This document shows positions 27,811 through 34,788 of a stretch of 44,445 nt of DNA, piece after piece. Numbering within the stretch: position 1 is the first letter of the stretch; every line of letters starts with the position of its first letter. Location: NCBI GenBank assembly GCA_030535795.1, contig JAUNRE010000009.1, forward strand, positions 1-44,445. Direction: 5' to 3'. Source of the DNA: Akkermansia sp. Lineage in GTDB: Bacteria; Verrucomicrobiota; Verrucomicrobiia; Verrucomicrobiales; Akkermansiaceae. The notes beneath the pieces were generated by a model. The model saw only the letters and a list, made by a program, of their open reading frames with translations. It had not been told where the DNA came from and made no database searches. Both the position numbers and the translations under genes were made by a program.

Positions 27811-28800
27811 ATGAAAGTACTCGTTACAGGCGGTTGCGGCTACATAGGCTCGCACACCGTACGCCAGCTGGTGAAGGCAGGGGCTGATGTGACCGTGCTC
27901 GACAGCATGGTTTACGGGCATCCCGCCGCTATTGTTGATAAAGAAGTTAAACTCGTGAAGGGAGACTTGGGCGACCCGGCCATTGTTTACCCCCTTCTCG
28001 TTAACGGCCAATTTGATGCCGTTGTACACTTCGCAGCTTTCATTCAGGTGGGTGAGTCTGTCACCGACCCGCTGAAGTATTATGAAAACAACATCGCCAA
28101 GCCGCTGGTGCTGCTGCGCGCTATGATGTTGGGAGGCTGCAAACGCTTCGTATTCTCCTCCACCTGCGCCACCTATGGTGAGCCTACGCAGATTCCCATC
28201 CCCGAAACAGAAAAGCAGGATCCCATCAACCCCTATGGCGGCTCTAAGTTCATGCTCGAGAAAGTATGCAAGGACTGCGAGCGCGCCTACGGCCTGAAGA
28301 GCGTATTCCTGCGCTACTTCAACGCCTCCGGTGCTTCTGTGGACGGCCTTATTGGTGAAGACCACGAGCCCGAGAGCCACCTCATCCCTGTCATTCTGCA
28401 GGCCATCAAGGGCGAGCGCCCGGGCATCACGGTATTCGGTACCGACTACGACACCCCGGACGGCACCTGCATCCGTGACTACATCCATGTGGATGACCTG
28501 GCTGACGCCCACCTGCGCGCTCTGGACTACCTGATGAAGGGAGGTGACACCAACTGGTTCAACCTGGGCACCGGCAACGGCTTCTCGGTGAAGCAGATTA
28601 TCGATGCAGCGGAAAAGGTGACAGGCATGAAGGCCCCTGTGGAGTATGGTCCGCGCCGTGAGGGCGACCCGCCTCGCCTGATTGCAGACTCCCGCAAAGC
28701 TGCCGAAATTCTGGGCTGGATTCCCAAGTACCAGGATGTCACCCAGATTGTGGAAACTGCTTGGAAATGGCACAACGGCCCCAGCGGCGGTCATTATTAA
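27811..28800 (+). CDS. galE: UDP-glucose 4-epimerase
   Basis: This encodes 329 residues. It is an extended SDR: NAD-binding GGCGYIGSHTVRQL at the N terminus, the Ser/Thr of FSSTCATYG, and the catalytic YGGSKFMLEK. IRDYIHVDDLADAHL and the C-terminal YGPRREGDPPRLIADS match GalE. It interconverts UDP-glucose and UDP-galactose, serving both galactose use from host mucin and glycan synthesis. It is probably cotranscribed with transaldolase; a hairpin terminator at 28831-28856 ends the unit. Confidence 0.93.
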   Translation: MKVLVTGGCGYIGSHTVRQLVKAGADVTVLDSMVYGHPAAIVDKEVKLVKGDLGDPAIVYPLLVNGQFDAVVHFAAFIQVGESVTDPLKYYENNIAKPLVLLRAMMLGGCKRFVFSSTCATYGEPTQIPIPETEKQDPINPYGGSKFMLEKVCKDCERAYGLKSVFLRYFNASGASVDGLIGEDHEPESHLIPVILQAIKGERPGITVFGTDYDTPDGTCIRDYIHVDDLADAHLRALDYLMKGGDTNWFNLGTGNGFSVKQIIDAAEKVTGMKAPVEYGPRREGDPPRLIADSRKAAEILGWIPKYQDVTQIVETAWKWHNGPSGGHY

Positions 28801-28830
28801 AGCATCTTTCACCCTCGTTTTTCAAAGCAT

Positions 28831-28856
28831 GGCGGGCAACAGCCCGCCTGCTTTTT
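28831..28856 (+). terminator. Terminator of tal-galE just before mntP
   Basis: Stem GGCGGGC (28831-28837) with GCCCGCC (28842-28848), loop AACA, then TGCTTTTT. mntP starts 10 bases after the T run, so its expression probably depends on read-through of this hairpin. Confidence 0.8.
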
Positions 28857-28866
28857 CTCAAAAGGC

Positions 28867-29439
28867 ATGCTTGCAATCATCATCATAGCCCTAGCTCTGG
28901 CAGTGGATGCCACCGTATACTCCTTTTCCTACGGATTGGTACTGAAGTGTCGGCGCATGTGGCACTCACTGTGGCTGGCGCTGACGGTGGGCGGATTTCA
29001 GGCAGGCATGCCGCTGCTGGGCTACCTGGGCGGCGAAGGAGTACGCGACAGTGTAGCGCAATGGCAGGATGGCATCGTAGCCGCCGTATTCTGCGGACTG
29101 GGAATATACGTCATCTATAGCGCTTGGAAGGAGGATGATTGCGACTGCTGCACCAAAGATTGCAATCCGCTGGGCTTATTTGCCCTGCTGCTGGTGGGTA
29201 TCGCCACGGCTATTGATGCTCTGGCTGTGGGTGTAGCCATGGCACTGGGCGACATTGGGGGCACAAATCTCACCCTGCCTCAGCTTTTCTTGAATGTGAG
29301 TATCATCGGCGGCGTTACCATTGTCTGCTCATTGGTAGCCTTCCACTCTGCCCGGCTGTTGCACCACCTGCCCACCCGTTGGCTGGAATCAATCGCCGGC
29401 CTGTTGTTGATAGCACTGGGCATCAAGAGCCTGCTCTGA
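28867..29439 (+). CDS. mntP: MntP-type manganese efflux pump with a Cys-rich loop
   Basis: This encodes 190 residues with six membrane helices in two halves. MntP exports Mn(II) across the inner membrane. The two pore motifs are recognisable though altered: AVDATVYSFSYG in helix 1 for the usual MDAFAVSxxxG, and ATAIDALAVGVAMAL in helix 4. The cytoplasmic loop between helices 3 and 4 carries four cysteines close together (residues 92, 94, 95 and 99, in EDDCDCCTKDC), unusual in my memory of the family. AAAGG before ATG 28867 is a usable Shine-Dalgarno. The gene lies behind the galE terminator with no riboswitch-sized leader. Confidence 0.85.
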   Translation: MLAIIIIALALAVDATVYSFSYGLVLKCRRMWHSLWLALTVGGFQAGMPLLGYLGGEGVRDSVAQWQDGIVAAVFCGLGIYVIYSAWKEDDCDCCTKDCNPLGLFALLLVGIATAIDALAVGVAMALGDIGGTNLTLPQLFLNVSIIGGVTIVCSLVAFHSARLLHHLPTRWLESIAGLLLIALGIKSLL

Positions 29440-29484
29440 CTTGTAGGGGAGCCGCCGTGAGCCCCCTTGCAACAAAGCGTCTTC

Positions 29485-30531
29485 TCACCCGGCAGCTGTT
29501 TCTTTTCTGTCTTTCTCGTCGGAGTTGTAAGCAGCAGAAGCAAGGGTATGAAGCAGATACTGTATGCGAGGCGCATACTTCACATGCGACAGAGTAGGAC
29601 CATCCCTGTAATCGTCCGGCTCTTTAAAACAGAATGAAGCCGTACCATCTGCATGCTGCACCTTAATATGCGGATAACATTGTTGAATCGGCAAAGCCAC
29701 AGCCCCCTCGCGATGCAGGTATTGAGAACCAACAGCACAGCGGCTCCATTCCTCCCTGTACGCCCTACGCATACGCCACTCTGACACAAGAACATATCCC
29801 GACAAGGCCAGTACCCCGCAGCAGATACACCATGTCAGCCATGTGGCTTCCGCTGGCAAGGATAACAAACCTATAAACAACGAGCCCCCACTCCAAACGC
29901 CCCAAAGCAGCCCCCATACATACGCTAACTCTTCGTAGCGGTGATGAGACAAATAAACGCTCTCACAGTACAACTGTTCATCAGCATCAGGCCAGGGATG
30001 CGTTGCTGTGATGGGCTCCGGAAGCGAGGGGGCTTCTGCGTGAGTGCTCTGTCTTATCAGTCCTATGAGATGTTCACAATCTTTCCGGCGGCCTAGAATA
30101 ACAGTATTCTTACGATTCCAGGTGTAGGGGGAAGGCAAATGAAATACTAACCGCCCCTGCTCCACCTCAGGCAAAAGAACCGATAACGGAATACTTTGAA
30201 CATAAAGCTGTCTCTTATACCAATCAACACGAATGATGCGATAGTTCGTCAGCACATCCCGCCGCCAGCACCTCATGCAGCCGCATACAGAGCACAACAC
30301 TTGCCATATAAGAATACACACCAGAATGGTAAAGGCAAACGGAGTAAACAGCGGAGCCAGCACATCCGAAATCTTCATCAGGAATGCCACCGCCACCACA
30401 AAACAAAACAGCAGCCAAGTTGCTTCGCCTAAAAGACCATACCAGTCATACAAAGACCAGCGTACACGTCTCTGCCAGAGCAAACATTCCCCCGGCATGA
30501 GCTCATGCTGCACAAATTGTTTTACAGTCAT
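29485..30531 (-). CDS. Membrane protein with two PH-like units, third of a trio
   Basis: This encodes 348 residues from ATG 30531 (MTVKQFVQHELMPGECLLWQ). The start overlaps the upstream stop as ATGA, which implies translational coupling and argues against the in-frame start at 30567. The first half has GECLLWQRR, two membrane helices and LTNYRIIRVDWYKRQLYV. The second half repeats the plan: two helices (GLLWGVWSGGSLFIGLLSLP; WLTWCICCGVLALSGYVLV), a soluble beta-rich part and DGTASFCFKEPDDYRDGP. It resembles the two upstream genes, which carry one unit each. The layout recalls bacterial PH-domain membrane proteins (bPH/YdbT-like), a tentative placement. Function unknown. Confidence 0.65.
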   Translation of the reverse strand: MTVKQFVQHELMPGECLLWQRRVRWSLYDWYGLLGEATWLLFCFVVAVAFLMKISDVLAPLFTPFAFTILVCILIWQVLCSVCGCMRCWRRDVLTNYRIIRVDWYKRQLYVQSIPLSVLLPEVEQGRLVFHLPSPYTWNRKNTVILGRRKDCEHLIGLIRQSTHAEAPSLPEPITATHPWPDADEQLYCESVYLSHHRYEELAYVWGLLWGVWSGGSLFIGLLSLPAEATWLTWCICCGVLALSGYVLVSEWRMRRAYREEWSRCAVGSQYLHREGAVALPIQQCYPHIKVQHADGTASFCFKEPDDYRDGPTLSHVKYAPRIQYLLHTLASAAYNSDEKDRKETAAG

Positions 30532-31055
30532 GCCTTTTGCTTCATAAGTTCGTACACGGTCACCCATTCATCTGCCGGCAAATGCAGAAAACCGGTGTAC
30601 ACAGGCTTCTTGTCAGTACTAAGTTCAGCATCCTGACCCAACATCAGACTCACCGAGCCATCCTTATGTTTGACAAGGTGATAGAGCATATCCTCGTGAC
30701 GAGGAAAGCAGAGGCATTTTCTGCCCACAAAAACCAATGCCCGCCGGTCCGTCAGCACATAAAACAAACGGCTGAACAGCCAACGCCCCAGCCAGGGTGA
30801 GACCGCTGCAAGAAGCAGACTCACCCCCGCAATGCTCCCGGATACAGCGGAAAGCCCCATATACCCGTTAGCATACATAACAATGGCAATAATGCCGCAG
30901 AAAAACAGCGTAAAGATGGAGATTGCAGCTATAGTCCGGCTGTAGCGACAGTTCAGGGGTGCCTGCGGATACCCCAACCACACCACATGCTCTCCTCTCA
31001 GCAGGGCATTCTGCAGTCTCTCACGTTCGCGGATGGGTAGTTCGTCCTGAGTCAT
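30528..31055 (-). CDS. PH-like membrane protein, second of a trio
   Basis: This encodes 175 residues. The plan is RGEHVVWLGYPQAP, then two membrane helices (TIAAISIFTLFFCGIIAIVM; SGSIAGVSLLLAAVS), then FYVLTDRRALVFVGRKCLCF and a beta-rich tail with KDGSVSLMLG and GFLHLPADEW. The LTDRRAL element after the helices is typical of bacterial PH-domain membrane proteins. It shares GE.v, TxRRAL and GF.xLP with the gene upstream, so the trio arose by duplication. It starts 5 bases after that gene's stop and overlaps the next gene by 4 bases. Function unknown. Confidence 0.68.
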   Translation of the reverse strand: MTQDELPIRERERLQNALLRGEHVVWLGYPQAPLNCRYSRTIAAISIFTLFFCGIIAIVMYANGYMGLSAVSGSIAGVSLLLAAVSPWLGRWLFSRLFYVLTDRRALVFVGRKCLCFPRHEDMLYHLVKHKDGSVSLMLGQDAELSTDKKPVYTGFLHLPADEWVTVYELMKQKA

Positions 31056-31059
31056 GGTG

Positions 31060-31593
31060 TCAATCCTGAGGAGTTGGTATTATATCCATGAGCATCTGCT
31101 CCACACGGCGTAGCTCCGGCAAGTTGAAGAAGCCCTGAGGAACCGAAGTATGCCCATCATCATGCTTGTGAACCTCGTAACCGAAAATAAGGTCGCCGCT
31201 ACCATCTGCCCGCAGCATCCGCTCCTTCACCAGCCCGGGAGTGAGAGGCCAGGAGAGGGTCTGCCAGCCCTTCCTTCCGGTGGCACGTACCACGAGCGCC
31301 CTACGTTCGGTTATGATGTAGACCGTATTCCGCATCTGCCAATAGGTATACCATATGCCACCGAAAGGCAGAGCAACAAACAGCAACAGAAAAGGCAGCC
31401 CCCAAAAACCGCCGCAAAATATAAAGAGGGCATCAAAAAAAATCGCAAATATAAAAAAGAAGATGTAAGGCTGCGACACGCGGTTCACCACAGCTGTTTT
31501 GGGGCGCGCCACCACCACCGGCTCCTCCCCCGGCTGCATGGCGAGCAATACCTGTTCATGCAGTTTTTCGGGCAGCGAGGCGAGAGACATCAT
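31060..31593 (-). CDS. PH-like membrane protein, first of a trio
   Basis: This encodes 177 residues from ATG 31593 (MMSLASLPEKLHEQ). The longer frame to 31629 would run through the glyS hairpin at 31608-31638, so 31593 is preferred. The plan is PGEEPVVVARPK, two membrane helices (YIFFFIFAIFFDALFIFCGG; GLPFLLLFVALPFGGIWYTY), YIITERRALVV and a beta-rich part with DGSGDLIFGYEV and GFFNLPELRRVEQML. It resembles the next two genes. No promoter is seen between glyS and this gene, so read-through from glyS is likely. Function unknown. Confidence 0.7.
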   Translation of the reverse strand: MMSLASLPEKLHEQVLLAMQPGEEPVVVARPKTAVVNRVSQPYIFFFIFAIFFDALFIFCGGFWGLPFLLLFVALPFGGIWYTYWQMRNTVYIITERRALVVRATGRKGWQTLSWPLTPGLVKERMLRADGSGDLIFGYEVHKHDDGHTSVPQGFFNLPELRRVEQMLMDIIPTPQD

Positions 31594-31607
31594 AGAGTTT
31601 ATGGTAA

Positions 31608-31638
31608 AGCCCGCAGGCACTCTGGGCACCTGCGGGCT
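31608..31638 (-). terminator. Hairpin after glyS, partial terminator
   Basis: A perfect 10-bp stem, AGCCCGCAGG and CCTGCGGGCT (31638-31629 with 31617-31608), on the minus strand is followed only by TTACC. The T tract is short, so it may attenuate rather than stop transcription into the PH-like trio. Confidence 0.55.
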
Positions 31639-31650
31639 GTAAAGAGGTTA

Positions 31651-33234
31651 TCAGTGAATCTTCTTGAGTAGCCAGGGCAGCAGGTCCTTAATGGCCACGC
31701 GCTCCTGCTCCATGGAATCACGGTGACGAATCGTGACCGTGTCCTTCAGCGCAAGGTCGCCCTCTTCGCCCAGCGTCTCGAAGTCTACCGTGATGCAGAA
31801 AGGAGTACCCACTTCATCCTGACGACGGTAGCGGCGACCGACAGCACCGGTCTCATCATAGAAGACGTTCATGAACGGACGCAGCTCAGCCTCAATCTCG
31901 CGAGCAATGCGCACCTGCTCTGCATTCTTCTTCAGCAGCGGGAAGATAGCAGCCTTAATGGGAGCCATGCGCGGATGGAAACGCATGACGGTGCGGATGT
32001 CGCTCTTACCGTCCTTGCCCAGTTCCTCCTCGTCAAAGGCCTCGCAGATAACGGCGAGTACGGAGCGGTCGCAACCGGCAGAGGGCTCAACCACATGGGG
32101 AATGAAGCGCTCGCGAGTAGCCTCGTCGAAGTACTCCATGGGCTTGCCGGAGCCTTCCTGATGGCGACCCAGATCGTAATCCGTACGGTAGGCGATACCC
32201 ATGAGCTCCTGCACGCCGAAGGGGAACTCGTACTCGAGGTCATAGGTCTTCTTGGAATAGAACGCGCGTTCGTCCTCCGGCACATCGAGGATATGAATCT
32301 TGTCGCGGGCGATACCGATGTTCTCGTAGAACTGAAGGCTCTTCTCGAGCCACTCGTCCGTCAGACGGAAGCCATCCTCCGCGCGGCAGAAATACTCCAC
32401 CTCCATCTGCTCGAACTCTCGGGAGCGGAAGGTGAAGTTGCGGGGGTTAATTTCGTTGCGGAACGACTTACCAATCTGAGCAATACCGAACGGAATCTTG
32501 GTACGCGAAGAGTCGAGAATGTTCTTGTACTGGCAGAAGATGCTCTGAGCAGTCTCAGGACGCAGCCACCCCGTGCTGGAGGGGTCGTTTTCATCGGACG
32601 TGGCGCCGATAGTGGTCTTGAACATCAGGTTGAACGAGCGAGCCTCGGTCACAAGGGAGCCGTTGGAAGGATTGTAACGCACACTGTCGGTCACATTTTC
32701 CGTGCTCTCTTCCAGCAGCTCAAGCTCTGCCACGGGGATATTCTTACCGGAAATCTGGCTGTAGTATTGCAGGGCACTGCGACGAGCGGCCTTCACTTCC
32801 TTCTCACTGCCCTCAGCGGTCAGCATGGAAAATTCCTTCTTGGTGCTCCAGGAGCCATCCTTTGTTGTTGCCCCCTTCCACCAGAGAGCTACGCCACTCT
32901 GCGCCGGAATCTGGTCGGCACGCAGGCGCTCTTTGCTCAGCAGGCAGTCGCACAGCGGGTCAGAGAAACCGCCCACATGGCCGGAAGCTACCAGCACGGA
33001 GTTGTGCGTCAGAATAGAGCCATCCATACCGAGGATATCGGGGCGCTCCTGCACATGCACACGCCACCAGTAATCCTTCAGGTTGCGCTTGAGCTCCACG
33101 CCTAGGGGACCGTAGTCCCAGCAACCGTTGAGGCCGCCATAAATCTCAGCTGCCTGGAAGATGAAGCCCTTGCGCTTGCAGAGGCTGACGATTTTTTCCA
33201 TCCGAACGGGGTCTGTATAGGTACGGTCTGCCAT
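31651..33234 (-). CDS. glyS: Glycyl-tRNA synthetase, single-chain class II type
   Basis: This encodes 527 residues from ATG 33234 (MADRTYTDPVRMEKIVSLCK). It is the dimeric eukaryote-like form, not the alpha/beta bacterial form. Class II motifs: GCWDYGPLGVELKRNLKDYW, motif 2 GIAQIGKSFRNEINPRNFTF with the neighbouring REFEQMEVEYF, and motif 3 HVVEPSAGCDRSVLAVICEAF. The C-terminal anticodon-binding domain (KAAIFPLLKKN...DEVGTPFCITVD) follows. The promoter at 33245-33272 fixes the start and excludes the frame's upstream in-frame ATG at 33282. It heads the run into the PH-like trio. Confidence 0.95.
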   Translation of the reverse strand: MADRTYTDPVRMEKIVSLCKRKGFIFQAAEIYGGLNGCWDYGPLGVELKRNLKDYWWRVHVQERPDILGMDGSILTHNSVLVASGHVGGFSDPLCDCLLSKERLRADQIPAQSGVALWWKGATTKDGSWSTKKEFSMLTAEGSEKEVKAARRSALQYYSQISGKNIPVAELELLEESTENVTDSVRYNPSNGSLVTEARSFNLMFKTTIGATSDENDPSSTGWLRPETAQSIFCQYKNILDSSRTKIPFGIAQIGKSFRNEINPRNFTFRSREFEQMEVEYFCRAEDGFRLTDEWLEKSLQFYENIGIARDKIHILDVPEDERAFYSKKTYDLEYEFPFGVQELMGIAYRTDYDLGRHQEGSGKPMEYFDEATRERFIPHVVEPSAGCDRSVLAVICEAFDEEELGKDGKSDIRTVMRFHPRMAPIKAAIFPLLKKNAEQVRIAREIEAELRPFMNVFYDETGAVGRRYRRQDEVGTPFCITVDFETLGEEGDLALKDTVTIRHRDSMEQERVAIKDLLPWLLKKIH

Positions 33235-33244
33235 AACGCGGGCT

Positions 33245-33272
33245 ATTTTACAGCATTTCGCGCCTATTGCAA
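33245..33272 (-). promoter_or_regulatory. Promoter of glyS, near-leaderless
   Basis: Minus strand TTGCAA (33272-33267), 16 bases, TAAAAT (33250-33245), then 10 bases to ATG 33234 with no Shine-Dalgarno in between. Confidence 0.65.
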
Positions 33273-33356
33273 GCCAAAACAAAAGCGACCTCTATCAATT
33301 TCGCGGGATTCTCCTCATACTGACGAGATTAGCCAATAGGCGAGAACAAGAAAAGC

Positions 33357-33432
33357 TTGACAGAAATACACATCTGTGATTCACTTTCCCATAGGGAAGC
33401 GCGACAAACTTTCCCCTGAGGCGTTGTATTCT
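33357..33432 (+). promoter_or_regulatory. Candidate promoter region of the phosphonate genes
   Basis: The 230-base divergent gap to glyS is more AT-rich than its surroundings. Two weak options are visible: TTGACA (33357-33362) with TTCACT 17 bases on (33380-33385), and a TATTCT at 33427-33432 with no clear -35 box. Neither is compelling, and I see no operator repeat. Confidence 0.3.
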
Positions 33433-33464
33433 CATCACAAACTAATTTTCACCATTGGTATCGT

Positions 33465-34769
33465 ATGACGACAGTATATATTGGAATGAGTGCAGACTTA
33501 CTGCATCCTGGGCATCTGAACATCATTGAACAAGCAAGACAAATTGGTGATGAAATTATTGTTGGCCTTCTTACCGACAAGGCAATAGCCAGCTATAAAA
33601 GGCTCCCTTACATGAGCTGGGAACAGCGGAAGATTGTGGTTGAAAACGTTAAGGGCGTTACAAAGGTTGTTGCGCAAGAAACGCTGGATTATGTTCCGAA
33701 CTTACTGCGCATCAAACCAGACTACGTACTTCATGGCGATGATTGGAAAACAGGCCCTCAGGCAACAACACGTCAGCGTATCATCGAAGTCATGAAACAA
33801 TGGGGAGGAAAAGTCATTGACATTCCCTATACTGAGGGCATTTCCTCTACCGCCCTTAATCAGGCTCTCAAACGCATAGGTACAACTCCTGCTATTCGAG
33901 CAATGAGGCTCAAACGACTCATCGAAAACAAGGAAATTGTTACTATCTGCGAAGCTCATAATGGACTGAGCGGACTTATTGTTGAAAATGCAGCCGTCAA
34001 AGAAAACGGAAAAACGACTGAATTTGATGGCATCTGGATTTCATCTCTCACACAATCTGCCGCCAAAGCAAAACCTGACATTGGTTATTTGGACACATCA
34101 AGCAGAGCAGAAGTTCTTAACGACATCTTAGAAACGACCACAAAACCCATTATTTACGATGCTGACAGCGGTGGTCCCACAGAGCATTTTGTTTTTACTG
34201 TGCGTTCTCTGGAACGTCTGGGGGTATCAGCGGTTATCATAGAAGATAAAGTAGGATTGAAAAAGAATTCGCTCTTTGGTACGGAAGTAGAACAAACACA
34301 GGATGATATATCGAGTTTCTGTGAAAAAATAAAAGCCGGACATGCCGCCCGAGTAACAGATACTTTCATGATTATTGCCAGAATAGAGAGCCTGATTCTC
34401 AATGCCGGAATGGATGACGCCATCCTGCGAGCAAAATCATACTTGGAAGCCGGAGCCGATGGCATTATGATTCACTCTCGTAAAGCCGATGGAGAAGAAA
34501 TTAAAGAATTCTGCCACCTGTACAATCAACTTCCCAACCGCAAACCTCTAGTCGTAGTACCTTCATCTTTCAATCACATGTATGAAGGCGAACTGTCAGA
34601 TTTGGGTGTAAACATCGTCATCTATGCTAATCAGCTCCTCAGAGCAGCTTACCCCGCCATGATGAATGTAGCCACAAGCATACTCTCAAATCATCGAGCT
34701 AAAGAAGCCGCAGAAGAATACTGTATGAAGATTCAGGATATTATTACGCTTATTCCGGGCTCCTGCTAA
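33465..34769 (+). CDS. Cytidylyltransferase fused to phosphoenolpyruvate mutase
   Basis: This encodes 434 residues in two domains. Residues 1-135 are a TagD-like nucleotidyltransferase with HPGH at 14-17, GDDW at 91-94 and EGISST at 124-129. Residues 155-434 are PEP mutase, with the signature [10 protein letters not shown] (EDK, five residues, NS) at 260-269, plus YDADSGG at 231-237, IARIE at 304-308 and [10 protein letters not shown] at 330-339. PEP mutase makes the C-P bond by converting PEP to phosphonopyruvate. The fused domain is the kind that links CMP to a phosphonate alcohol before transfer to a glycan (PntC/cytidylyltransferase type). It is followed 19 bases later by the decarboxylase-reductase fusion. 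Codon use looks AT-richer than the housekeeping genes, suggesting acquisition. Confidence 0.9.
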   Translation: MTTVYIGMSADLLHPGHLNIIEQARQIGDEIIVGLLTDKAIASYKRLPYMSWEQRKIVVENVKGVTKVVAQETLDYVPNLLRIKPDYVLHGDDWKTGPQATTRQRIIEVMKQWGGKVIDIPYTEGISSTALNQALKRIGTTPAIRAMRLKRLIENKEIVTICEAHNGLSGLIVENAAVKENGKTTEFDGIWISSLTQSAAKAKPDIGYLDTSSRAEVLNDILETTTKPIIYDADSGGPTEHFVFTVRSLERLGVSAVIIEDKVGLKKNSLFGTEVEQTQDDISSFCEKIKAGHAARVTDTFMIIARIESLILNAGMDDAILRAKSYLEAGADGIMIHSRKADGEEIKEFCHLYNQLPNRKPLVVVPSSFNHMYEGELSDLGVNIVIYANQLLRAAYPAMMNVATSILSNHRAKEAAEEYCMKIQDIITLIPGSC

Positions 34770-34788
34770 ATATAATCTATCTCATTGC

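Noticed and set aside
27100..28812. A 570-codon open frame on the minus strand opposite tal and galE
   Set aside because: It lies exactly opposite two well-recognised genes with intact motifs, its product is rich in His, Val and Gly as expected from a complement of coding DNA, and no promoter or start signal fits.
29440..29484. Possible terminator between mntP and the convergent membrane gene
   Set aside because: Only a loose GGGG/CCCC pairing without a T tract on either strand.
31723..33105. A 460-codon open frame opposite glyS
   Set aside because: glyS on the minus strand has all class II synthetase motifs; the plus-strand translation is Leu/Ala-rich and unrelated to any family I know.
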